Below, piece by piece: positions 25,797 to 33,398 of a DNA stretch of 64,000 nt. Positions within the stretch are counted from its first letter, which is position 1. Each line of letters opens with the position of its first letter. Both the position numbers and the translations under genes were made by a program. This DNA is from Micromonospora inositola (GTDB lineage Bacteria > Actinomycetota > Actinomycetes > Mycobacteriales > Micromonosporaceae). A model generated the notes under the pieces. It was not told where the DNA came from, searched no databases, and saw nothing but the letters and a program-made list of their open reading frames with translations. Location of the stretch: NCBI RefSeq assembly GCF_900090285.1, contig NZ_LT607754.1, positions 1,674,001 through 1,738,000 of the forward strand. Direction: 5' to 3'.

Positions 25797-25851
25797 TTGC
25801 AGTAGTGCAAGATTTCATCAGTGCAGTAGGATGTCAGCCGGATACGCTGAC
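25797..25851. promoter_or_regulatory. Candidate TetR operators in divergent promoter
   Basis: Within the 107-nt divergent gap are two inverted repeats: TTGCA-GTAG-TGCAA at 25797-25810 and GTCAGC-CGGATAC-GCTGAC at 25833-25851. GCAGTAG also occurs twice. They are well placed to control both the DUF3533 gene and the TetR gene. Confidence 0.55.
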
Positions 25852-25882
25852 ACTCGCACATCGCCGAAAGGACCTGGTCTCC

Positions 25883-26518
25883 ATGCAGGCAGCAGCTCCC
25901 GGGCTCCGGGAACGCAAGAAGGCCGAGACCCGCTCGGCCCTCCGCGCAGCGGCCGTGCGCCTGTTCCTCGAGCGTAGCCCCGCCGCCGTCACGGTGAGCG
26001 ACATCTGCGAGGCGGCCGGGGTCTCCGCACGGACCTTCTTCAACTATTTCGATGCAAAGGAGGAAGCGCTCCTGCCCTGGGACAAGCACCTCATCGAAGA
26101 AGTCATCACGGGACTGGCCGCGCGCCCGGCCGCCGAGCCGCCGCTAACCGCGGTGCGCCAGGCGATCGAGCAGACCCTCCCCAGCCTCACCGCCAGCACC
26201 GGCTGGCAGGCCTGTGACAGGGTGCTCACGGCATACCCCGAACTCCGCACAACGATCGTCCACGGGATGTTCCGCAACGAGACCAGGCTCGCCGATGCCC
26301 TCGCCAATCGCGTCGGGCAGACAGGCGGCAGTCTCTACCCGCAGCTCCTCGCGGGCGCCGCGGCGTCAGCGTTCCGCGCGGCCTTCAGCGTCTGGGCACC
26401 GGAAACCGGGACCGCAGGCCTGCAAGCGCTCGTCGGCGAAGCCTTTGACCGGCTCGCCGCCGGCCTTCCCCCGAGTCGACCTGACCCGGCGAGCGCCGCC
26501 GGCCGCCCGCCGAACTGA
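25883..26518 (+). CDS. TetR-family transcriptional regulator
   Basis: 211 aa. Helix-turn-helix VTVSDICEAAGVSARTFFNYF near residues 35-55 with the typical KEEAL continuation; the C-terminal ligand domain is all-helical and resembles the MftR-type acyl regulators. ATG 25883 is preceded by GAAAGGA. It probably represses the divergent DUF3533 gene and itself; inducer unknown. Confidence 0.85.
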   Translation: MQAAAPGLRERKKAETRSALRAAAVRLFLERSPAAVTVSDICEAAGVSARTFFNYFDAKEEALLPWDKHLIEEVITGLAARPAAEPPLTAVRQAIEQTLPSLTASTGWQACDRVLTAYPELRTTIVHGMFRNETRLADALANRVGQTGGSLYPQLLAGAAASAFRAAFSVWAPETGTAGLQALVGEAFDRLAAGLPPSRPDPASAAGRPPN

Positions 26519-26751
26519 CCGCCGGCCACTAGTCGACAGCACTGACCGCGGTCACACCTGCGCGAGCTGTCGCGCCAGCTGCTCTGGCAGCTCAACCTCC
26601 GACACGTGGCCAGCATATGAAGCAGCTCGCGAGACTGCCAGCTTGGGAATCGCACAAGATTGGCTGTGAGTGCTGCCTTGTGCCTGATCGATGCGCTCTC
26701 ACGTGGCCTGGTGTGGCCCCCGGTGACACCAGGTTGTGGCCCGTGGATGGC

Positions 26752-26780
26752 CCGGCGCGGCCCGTTTGCGGGCAGCCTTG
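26752..26780. repeat. 29-bp hairpin repeat, copy 2
   Basis: 27 of 29 bases match 23186-23214. It lies in the 266-nt gap between the TetR gene and the GNAT gene, a stretch with no other recognisable feature. Confidence 0.55.
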
Positions 26781-26784
26781 TCCA

Positions 26785-27264
26785 CTACAGGCGTTTCGCC
26801 ATCTGTTGGGTCGTGACCTCGTAGCCGCACGTCTGGTACAGCGAGATCGCGGGAGCGTTATGGCCGAACACGTTAAGCCCAAGCCGAGTCGCACCCGCTT
26901 CCCGTGCCACCGCCTCTACGGCCGCGAGGATCGCTCTCCCATAGCCGGATCGCCGGTAGGGTTCTTCCACGCTGATGTCGTAGAGCCACGCCGAGTCGGT
27001 TGTCTTGGTTCGTGGCTCCTCCAGCCCGACCCACGCGTAGCCGACGACCTGGCCCGTGGTGTTCTCGGCTACCAGAAGGCGGTGGCGTTCCGTCGCCAAT
27101 CCCTGGGGTAGGAAGAGGGCTCGATCCTGTCGCGCCTTCTCCATCGCGGTCTCGGCCGGCATTGTCTCGGCGAGTGACTGGACGTACTCCAGGTCCCGTC
27201 GCGCCGTGTAGTTCTCGTACTCGTCTTGACGCATCGGGCGCAGGGTGACTACGGGTGAATTCAC
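26785..27264 (-). CDS. GNAT N-acetyltransferase
   Basis: 159 aa. N-terminal VTLRPMRQDEYENY, then the acetyl-CoA motif A in ISVEEPYRRSGYGRAILAAVEA and motif B GLNVFGHNAPAISLYQTCGYE. Transfers acetyl from acetyl-CoA to an unknown amine. GTG 27264 start; single gene in the accessory region. Confidence 0.85.
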   Translation of the reverse strand: MNSPVVTLRPMRQDEYENYTARRDLEYVQSLAETMPAETAMEKARQDRALFLPQGLATERHRLLVAENTTGQVVGYAWVGLEEPRTKTTDSAWLYDISVEEPYRRSGYGRAILAAVEAVAREAGATRLGLNVFGHNAPAISLYQTCGYEVTTQQMAKRL

Positions 27265-28003
27265 CCGGACATGCTGCCAGGCACCGTTCCGGGGAAGCGA
27301 GTGGCTTTCCCACCTGATTCACCGTGTCCGCTCTGTCGCCAGCTTCCCGACCGGCGCCAAGACGCGGATCTCGTCGTCGGGCAAACCGGCGACCATCGGC
27401 GGACGATCGCGGACCGTGGCAGGACGTCGGGCACGAGGACCGGGCGGTGGACCAGCGCCGAGGGACCGACTCGTAATGCGCAGGCCCCTGGTGCCCTTGC
27501 CTGCCCCGGCCACACTGGCCATGTGAACTCGGGGAGCAAGGCCCGGTTCGTGGTCCCACCGACCTTGACAAGTTCCGCTCCGTCGGGGGCTGCCCGGCGG
27601 TCACCAAAGAGGCTGGGACGGGGCCTGACAACTGGCTAGTACAGACGTCGTCGCGGCAGGGTGAATGCCGCCATGACGACTTCCTGCACCTGTCGGAGAC
27701 TGCTCATCGAAGGTCTCGTCGTTGGGCTCGACGGTGCAGAGGTGGAAGCGGTGGAGCGAGAGGTGGGCGCACCGAGGAGCAGCCAAACCAGCGACCAGTG
27801 GCGGACAGCTGCGGACACGATCAGCAGCAACCGCCCATCGAGCACCGAAGGGATCGGCAGTCGGTTATCGACTCGTAATGCGCAGACCGTCCCGTCAGGA
27901 CCCTTTAGGGCATTCGTCTAACGCGCGGTTGTCGGCAACCCGTCACCGCTGCTGCTGTTTCGGTCCAGTGACTATCAGCGATGTGTCATGCAAACGTGTA
28001 TGG
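27265..28003. other. 739-nt gap, no supported gene; 17-bp direct repeat
   Basis: Several open frames cross this stretch on both strands but none has recognisable protein features or a convincing start. CGACTCGTAATGCGCAG occurs twice, at 27467-27483 and 27869-27885; its CTCGTAA core looks like an anticodon loop of a Thr(CGT) tRNA, though the 5' stem is absent in both copies. Confidence 0.45.
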
Positions 28004-28294
28004 ATGACCACGAACGCGTCCGTTCTAGTCATCATCAGTGTTGCGATCGGGTTTCTGGCCGGCCGGGCCTATCAGGTCGCTCACCGGGCCTGGTCGGACT
28101 ACAAGAAGGCCAAGGCGCTCGTACCACAGCGGTTGACGGCGTTCTGGGCGGCCGTGCGGGGGGCTTTCGTGATCCTTGCCGTCGCCTTGGCCTGGATGGT
28201 TGGCTCCGCATGGGCGGCCGCATCCAGCAACTCGACCGAGGGCCCGTCGCCATCGCCTTCACCGTCATCGGCGGCTCCGTCACATAGCCGGTAG
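28004..28294 (+). CDS. Small membrane protein, unknown
   Basis: 96 aa. Two helices (SVLVIISVAIGFLAGRAYQ and FVILAVALAWMVGSAWAA) flank a basic amphipathic stretch (HRAWSDYKKAKALVPQRLTA); the tail is Ser/Pro-rich. ATG 28004 follows GTGTATGG with a poor ribosome binding site. It resembles small transfer-region membrane proteins of actinobacterial integrative elements by general character only. It lies 236 nt before the tRNA-Pro fragment. Confidence 0.5.
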   Translation: MTTNASVLVIISVAIGFLAGRAYQVAHRAWSDYKKAKALVPQRLTAFWAAVRGAFVILAVALAWMVGSAWAAASSNSTEGPSPSPSPSSAAPSHSR

Positions 28295-28529
28295 AGCGCA
28301 AGCGACGTCGCCGACTTGTCGTGACGTCGACATAGAGGAGGTGACAGCCCGTTACCCGGCCACGGCCTGCCCGGAGTCGGGCCTGTGCCCCCTGAATATT
28401 GGCGGCAAGCAGCGAGAAGGCAGCGAGACCACCGGCAGCAGCTGGCATGACACGTCAACAGGCAGCATTGTGGACGTGCTCAGGGGCGCAAGACGGCAGC
28501 GGATGGTATCCAACGATGCGCCATACCCG

Positions 28530-28576
28530 CGTTCGGGACGAAGAGGTCGTCGGTTCAAATCCGGCCACCCCGACCA
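28530..28576 (+). other. tRNA-Pro (CGG) 3' fragment: integration-site scar
   Basis: The 47 nt are the 3' portion of a tRNA-Pro: anticodon loop TTCGGGA (anticodon CGG), CGAAG stem half, variable AGGTC, T-arm GTCGGTTCAAATCCGGC, acceptor half CACCCCG, then ACCA. The 5' half is absent; the anticodon stem already fails to pair. Such fragments form when an element integrates into the tRNA and replaces its 3' end. pSAM2-type elements use a tRNA-Pro. The intact gene is not in this window. The preceding 28295-28529 has no supported gene. Confidence 0.8.
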
Positions 28577-28603
28577 GAGGCAAAGGCAAGCTGGCAGTGG
28601 CAC

Positions 28604-29515
28604 TCAGGCCAGTTCGGCGATCACTGCGCGGACCATTCGGCGGCCGTGCTCGGCCATTCGCGGAAAGGTATGCCGGTAGTAGTCGATGCCGGTCAGCGAC
28701 GGTGCGAGGGCCCAGCCGCAGGCGCGGCGCCAGGTAGCGTCGTCGTACCCGATTGCCTCCCGGTAGGCTTCCCGGGCCGCGCCGGTGAAGGTCCATAGCG
28801 CCGGAGCCACGTCCGGCGCCGGATCGCCGACACCGAGTGCGCCGAAGTCGATGACCGCGGCCAGTCGGCCGCAGTCGGTGATCAGGTTGCCCGGCTGCAG
28901 ATCACCGTGGATCCATACGGGGTCCCGGTCCCAGTCAGGAGCAGCCAGGCAGGCGTCCCAGGCCGCCTCGGCCGCGGTCACATCGAAGCCGTCGTCATGC
29001 CCGGCGAGCCGGGGCAGCACCCGGCGGACGCCTTCATCGGCGTGGAGCAGGGCGGACCCGCGGGAACCCGGTGGCTTGAACGGACCTCCGGCCGGATCCA
29101 CCCCGTGCAAGGCGCGAACGAAGGCTGCCACATCGCGGGCCAGGAGTACGTCGTCGCAGCCAAGCCTGGGAGGCGTGCTCCCCACGACCCACGGCACCAC
29201 GGTCCACCGCCACGGGTACCCCGCGCCCGGCTCGCCCACGTGAAGCGGAACTGGAATCCGCACAGGCAGGTGGGACACCAGCAAGGGCAGCCACCGCGCA
29301 TCTGAATCGGCCTGGTCGACCGCCCAGGCAATCTTGGGCATACGGGCGACGAGTTCGTTGCCGATCCGAAAGAGTACGTGGTCGGTGCCCTCCAATTCGT
29401 CGGGTAGGGGTGTCACCGGAAGATCGGCCCACTGCGGGCACTGGGCCGCCACCAGGCGGCGCACCTGCCCGACGGTGGCTCGGATCTCGTCATCATGGAT
29501 GGGCACGGCTGGCAC
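28604..29515 (-). CDS. Aminoglycoside/choline-type phosphotransferase family protein
   Basis: 303 aa. APH kinase core: DHVLFRIGNELVARMPK (nucleotide loop and Lys), catalytic loop WIHGDLQPGNLI, metal-binding AVIDFGALGVGDPAPD. The family includes aminoglycoside resistance enzymes and many metabolic kinases, so substrate cannot be assigned. GTG 29515 start. It ends 27 nt from the tRNA-Pro fragment, just outside the presumed element end. Confidence 0.87.
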   Translation of the reverse strand: MPAVPIHDDEIRATVGQVRRLVAAQCPQWADLPVTPLPDELEGTDHVLFRIGNELVARMPKIAWAVDQADSDARWLPLLVSHLPVRIPVPLHVGEPGAGYPWRWTVVPWVVGSTPPRLGCDDVLLARDVAAFVRALHGVDPAGGPFKPPGSRGSALLHADEGVRRVLPRLAGHDDGFDVTAAEAAWDACLAAPDWDRDPVWIHGDLQPGNLITDCGRLAAVIDFGALGVGDPAPDVAPALWTFTGAAREAYREAIGYDDATWRRACGWALAPSLTGIDYYRHTFPRMAEHGRRMVRAVIAELA

Positions 29516-29771
29516 GGTAATGCGGTTAGGCGGTGTGGTGCCAACCGATTAGGTGTCCAGCACCGACGCACCCGAAGGACTACGGCGCTGACCACGGTTG
29601 GCGGGTGCTGACGATCGAGCCACGAGGAGGAACCATCGGATCCTGCGCGAGGCAGGTTGGGCCCGCGACCGTCGAGGATCCCGGACCGCGACGCACTCAA
29701 CTCGGCAGAGTCGGACGCGCCCCGCTCGGCGAGCTGTCAACGCCCGACCAGCGGCTGATGAGCGGATACTG

Positions 29772-30413
29772 TCAGAGGCCAAACATCGGCCGACAAGCCG
29801 CGATCCCGTCCACCCTCACCGCGGGCCGCTTTTCCTGAATCCACCTCTCCCGGGTAAGCCGTAGGCGGTCGGATACGACGGCCTCGTCGCCGCGGGCGTC
29901 AACTGAGATGCCGTCGTACTCATAGCCGAGCTTGCGGGACACGCCTTGAGAGGCATGGTTGTCCTGGAACACCTCGGTGAGCGCGGCACGTGCGTCGAGG
30001 TGGTCGAAGGCTAGCGTCAGCAGGCCGACCCGAGCCTCGGTTCCGTAGCCCCTGCCCTGATGTTCGATTCCCAGCCACGCGGACGTCGTGACCTCTCGAA
30101 CAACCGGGAAGTCGCGTCCTCGAAGCGTGACCACGCCGAGCGGGTCTCCGTGACGGAAGACCCCAAGCCCCAACCGCCACGCTGCCACGCTCCAGCCTCC
30201 AAGCTGGCCCCAGTGTCCCTGCAGCACGGACCGCGCCCGATCCTCAGGGCTGCCGTCGGTCCAAGGTGTCAGGAACGGACGCTCGTCGGCGCGGTGCACG
30301 CCCCTGCCTGCGAGGTGAGCAAGCTCCGCCAGTTCCTCCTCGCGGGGCAGGCGAAGCTCGAGTCGTGGCGTGAAGATGGTGAGGCCGTATTGGGGCCACA
30401 GATCAGAAAGCAC
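29772..30413 (-). CDS. GNAT acetyltransferase, RimJ/RimL type
   Basis: 213 aa. LTIFTPRLELRLP at the N-terminus is typical of RimJ/RimL-like members; acetyl-CoA motif A is WLGIEHQGRGYGTEARVGLL, followed by TEVFQDNHASQGVSRKLGYE. I prefer GTG 30413 (AGGA with an 8-nt spacer) to the longer TTG start at 30434. It marks the right-hand end of the accessory region; 30414-30587 shows no feature. Confidence 0.85.
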   Translation of the reverse strand: MLSDLWPQYGLTIFTPRLELRLPREEELAELAHLAGRGVHRADERPFLTPWTDGSPEDRARSVLQGHWGQLGGWSVAAWRLGLGVFRHGDPLGVVTLRGRDFPVVREVTTSAWLGIEHQGRGYGTEARVGLLTLAFDHLDARAALTEVFQDNHASQGVSRKLGYEYDGISVDARGDEAVVSDRLRLTRERWIQEKRPAVRVDGIAACRPMFGL

Positions 30414-30587
30414 GGGCTCGATCCTGACGATCAAGCCCCCACCGCGCTACTGGTTTGCTGAGACAGCGCTGTCAACGGCACGACCGCGCGAGAACTTCTG
30501 ACGGCGTTGCATCGGCACCCTTGACCGCCGGTACTGCGCAGAGGTGGCCAAGTTGATCCGCTGAACGGCGGCGCGCCCGGTGCGGCG

Positions 30588-31172
30588 CTACCGCTTCGGC
30601 CAGTGCTGGCCCATGCCGCCCTGGATCGCCTCCCAGACGCTCCGGCCGGCGTGGCGCAGCGTCTCGCCGGCCTGACCGGCCATCTGGGCCGCCCCGGCGG
30701 CTCCCTGCTGCCCCGCCTGGCCGACCTGCTGCCCCGGCTGACCGACCAGCGGGCCAGCGGCCCCGGCGAGTTGCTGGGCGGACCGGTTGACGTCGTCGAT
30801 GCTGGTCTCCACCGTGCGGGCCAGCGCCTGGATGATCTGCGGATTGCGGTCGATCGTGGTGAGCGCCCGGTCCAGGATCGTCAGCAGCTTCTCCAGCCGC
30901 ACCTTGAGCAGCGCCTCGGCGTGCACGCCGGTGATGTCCAGTTCCACGCCCTCCAGGTGCACCCGGACCCCGGCGTCGAGCTGGAGCAGGTTGGCCAGCC
31001 GGGCGCGCAGCGACAGGTCGGCGTCGAGCCCGTCGACCGCCAGCCGGATCGAGTCGACCGACACCTTCGGGACGTCGAGCAGCACGTCCGGCTCGCTCGA
31101 CCCGGCCTGGTGGTGGGCCAGCCGCTCGCTGGTCGGGTCCGGTTCCCGTTCAGTCGCTCCGCTCTCGCTCAT
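30588..31172 (-). CDS. Conserved hypothetical with Gln/Gly-rich tail
   Basis: 194 aa. The N-terminal 70% is a predicted mixed alpha/beta and helical region (VPKVSVDSIRLAVDGLDADLSL, LDITGVHAEALLKVRLEKLLTILDRALTTID). The tail is rich in Gly, Gln and Ala (GQPGQQVGQAGQQG). No signal peptide or membrane segment. ATG 31172 has GGAGAGC directly upstream. Function unknown. Confidence 0.65.
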   Translation of the reverse strand: MSESGATEREPDPTSERLAHHQAGSSEPDVLLDVPKVSVDSIRLAVDGLDADLSLRARLANLLQLDAGVRVHLEGVELDITGVHAEALLKVRLEKLLTILDRALTTIDRNPQIIQALARTVETSIDDVNRSAQQLAGAAGPLVGQPGQQVGQAGQQGAAGAAQMAGQAGETLRHAGRSVWEAIQGGMGQHWPKR

Positions 31173-31390
31173 GCTCTCCGCTCTCCAAGCTGGCCCGATG
31201 CGCCGGGCCGGATCAGCCGCGGTTACCCGCTTTCGGGGCGGCCACCCGTGGCGGCGGCGGGCCGGCCGTACGCGGGGAACGGCCCCGACGCCACCGGCCC
31301 ACGCCGACCGGGAGAGCGGTTTCCCGTTGTCCGGAAGCGGGCACACCGCGAAGCTGCACACCCGGGCACCAGCCGGTATGGTCCGGGCCT

Positions 31391-31906
31391 ATGGGACAGG
31401 AGATGGCTGATCCGGATGAGGTCCGTCAGGATGTCGCCCGGTTCTCGTTACGCAGCAGCCTCCTCGCCCCAGCCTCCGCGGAGCGGGCGTTCGCGGTGTT
31501 CACCGGGGCGCTGACCGACTGGTGGGTACGCGAGTACACCTGGTCCGGCCCGGAAGCGCTGGCCGAGCTGGGGATCGAGCCACGCGCCGGCGGCATGCTC
31601 TACGAGATCGGCCCGTACGGCTTCCGGGGCGACTGGGGCCGGGTGCTCACCTGGGACCCACCCCGCCGGCTGGTCTTCACCTGGCAGCTCGGCCCCGACC
31701 GGGTGCCGGTGCCCGATCCGGCACGGGCCAGCGAGGTCGAGGTCCTCTTCGTCCCCGAGGGCGACGGGCGGACCCGGGTGGACCTGGAGCACCGGCACTT
31801 CGACCGGCACGGCGAGGCGGCCGAGGGCTACCGCGAGGCGTTGACGGCCGGCTGGCAGGACCTGCTCTGCCGCTACCTCGCCACGGTGGCCCGGGCGGGG
31901 ACCTGA
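31391..31906 (+). CDS. SRPBCC (AHSA1/START-like) domain protein
   Basis: 171 aa hydrophobic-pocket fold. Recognised by APASAERAFAVFTGALTDWW, the GGMLYEIGPYG strand, WDPPRRLVFTWQ, and VDLEHRHFDRHGE with a terminal helix. Family members bind small hydrophobic ligands or act in toxin/stress pathways; ligand unknown. ATG 31391 has a weak ribosome binding site. Confidence 0.82.
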   Translation: MGQEMADPDEVRQDVARFSLRSSLLAPASAERAFAVFTGALTDWWVREYTWSGPEALAELGIEPRAGGMLYEIGPYGFRGDWGRVLTWDPPRRLVFTWQLGPDRVPVPDPARASEVEVLFVPEGDGRTRVDLEHRHFDRHGEAAEGYREALTAGWQDLLCRYLATVARAGT

Positions 31907-31960
31907 TCCGACCGCCCGTGCGGGGCAGGGCCCGGGCGATCCGGCGTACCTCCTCGACGG

Positions 31961-32668
31961 TCACCATCCGATGCCCCGCGCCGACGCCGGGCCGGTGGTC
32001 ACCCCGGTGCCGCCCAGGTCGGCCCGGCGGCCCGCCTCGACGCCGGAGCCGAAGCCGGTGCCGGCCAGCCGGCGGGGCGCCGCGGTCCGCAGGCGCGGGT
32101 ACACCTCGGCGAGCCGCCGCCGCACCTGGTCGGAGCGGTCGGCCAGCACCAGCGCCATGGAGGGTGCGCCGGACCCGGCGACCGCGCCGGCCTCGGCGGC
32201 CCGCAGCCGGTCGCCGACCACGTGGGCGAAGCCGGCCAGCCAGGTACGGCGGAAGGCGGCCGGATGCTCACCGGCCGGTACGACGGCGCCGGCCAGCCCG
32301 TGCGCGGCCTGCACCAGCAGCGAGGTGAAGAGCAGCTCGACCCGTTCCAGGTCGCTGGCGAAGCCGAACAGGTGCATGGCGAAGCCGTTGCCCTGCCGGC
32401 GGCGTACGCAACGGCAGCGCAGCGGGTCGGCGACCGCGGCGAGCAGCCCGGCCTTGTCCCGGGCGTACGGGGTAACCACGTCGACCACCCGGTCACCCAC
32501 CGGGTCGGTGGCCGGGTCGCGGGCGGCCAGCAGCGCCCGGTCCACCCCGTAGCGGGCGATCAGCTCGGTGGCCTTGGCGGTGAAGGCCGCCGCCTCGGCG
32601 GGCGTGCAGGCCGGGTCCTCCGCCTGGGCGAGCAGCTTGCGGACCTTGCTGAGCATCGCCTCGGACAT
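31961..32668 (-). CDS. DUF2786 protein
   Basis: 235 aa. The DUF2786 signature is at the N-terminus (MLSKVRKLLAQAEDPACTPAEAAAFTAKATELIARYGVD). The middle (RVELLFTSLLVQAAHGLA) and C-terminal Gly/Arg-rich part follow the usual actinobacterial form. Function unknown; some relatives occur in phages. ATG 32668. Confidence 0.8.
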   Translation of the reverse strand: MSEAMLSKVRKLLAQAEDPACTPAEAAAFTAKATELIARYGVDRALLAARDPATDPVGDRVVDVVTPYARDKAGLLAAVADPLRCRCVRRRQGNGFAMHLFGFASDLERVELLFTSLLVQAAHGLAGAVVPAGEHPAAFRRTWLAGFAHVVGDRLRAAEAGAVAGSGAPSMALVLADRSDQVRRRLAEVYPRLRTAAPRRLAGTGFGSGVEAGRRADLGGTGVTTGPASARGIGW

Positions 32669-32805
32669 GCCACCACAGGTACCACAGCGGTAGGACGCGA
32701 ACGGGATGAGGCAGCGGACAGATCGACGGTTACCGACTTCACGCTCAGCGCCCTGACCGCAACTCGACCCGCTGGTCGCGTACCACGCGTTCTGATCCCG
32801 CGCGG

Positions 32806-32841
32806 CGCGCGGCGCCCGTCCCCCCGGTCGGGCGCCGCGCG
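32806..32841 (-). terminator. Strong hairpin after 32843-33232 gene
   Basis: CGCGCGGCGCCCG pairs with CGGGCGCCGCGCG (13 bp) around TCCCCCCGGT, directly after the stop codon of the minus-strand gene ending at 32843. No U-run, as usual for this GC content. Confidence 0.65.
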
Positions 32842-32842
32842 G

Positions 32843-33232
32843 TCAGCCGGCCCGGCTGCGCAGCGTCGCCACCGTCGAGCCGGCGAGGGTGAGCAGGCAG
32901 TCCGGCAGCAGCCCGTCGGCCGCCGCCGCGCCGAAGAGCGCCTCGCCGGTGTCGGCGTCGTGGTTGGCGTACGCGCTGACGAAGCGGGCCACCCAGCGGG
33001 TGTCGTAGTCGGCCTGGTCGATGCCGGGGAAGTCGAGCGCGCAGGCCCCCGCGGGGGCGGCGTCGCCGACCATGGTGCCGGCCAGGCACCAGGCCACCCC
33101 GTACGCCCCGGCCAGGCCGGCCCGGTCGACCACCGCGTCGAAGGCGCCCACCACCGCGTCGCCGTCCCCCACCAGCGCCGAGCGGAGCACGGCGGTCGCA
33201 TCGTCCAGCGTCTGCTGTGCTTCGTCGGTCAC
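32843..33232 (-). CDS. Conserved hypothetical helical protein
   Basis: 129 aa, predicted all-helical: QQTLDDATAVLRSALVGDGDAVV, AYGVAWCLAGTMVGDAA, TRWVARFVSAYANHDADTGEALF, LPDCLLTLAGSTVATLRSR. No recognised domain, signal or motif. I chose GTG 33232 (VTDEAQQ); the upstream frame overlaps the promoter of the divergent lipoprotein gene. Confidence 0.6.
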   Translation of the reverse strand: MTDEAQQTLDDATAVLRSALVGDGDAVVGAFDAVVDRAGLAGAYGVAWCLAGTMVGDAAPAGACALDFPGIDQADYDTRWVARFVSAYANHDADTGEALFGAAAADGLLPDCLLTLAGSTVATLRSRAG

Positions 33233-33398
33233 GTGCGGCACAGTAGGACGGCCGGTCAAGCGGTGACCGGGGCACGGTCCAATCGTCACTCTCCGTACTG
33301 TGATGGGTCGGCCTCCCGACCACACCGACCTCCACGGTCCCGCCGTCCGTCCCGGCACGCTAATGTGCCTGCGGACCGTTGGCGGAGGAAGGACGACC

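Noticed and set aside
28352..28737. Short frames on both strands at 28.5 kb
   Set aside because: GWPDLNRRP and EEVVGSNPATP are translations of the tRNA-Pro fragment, not proteins.
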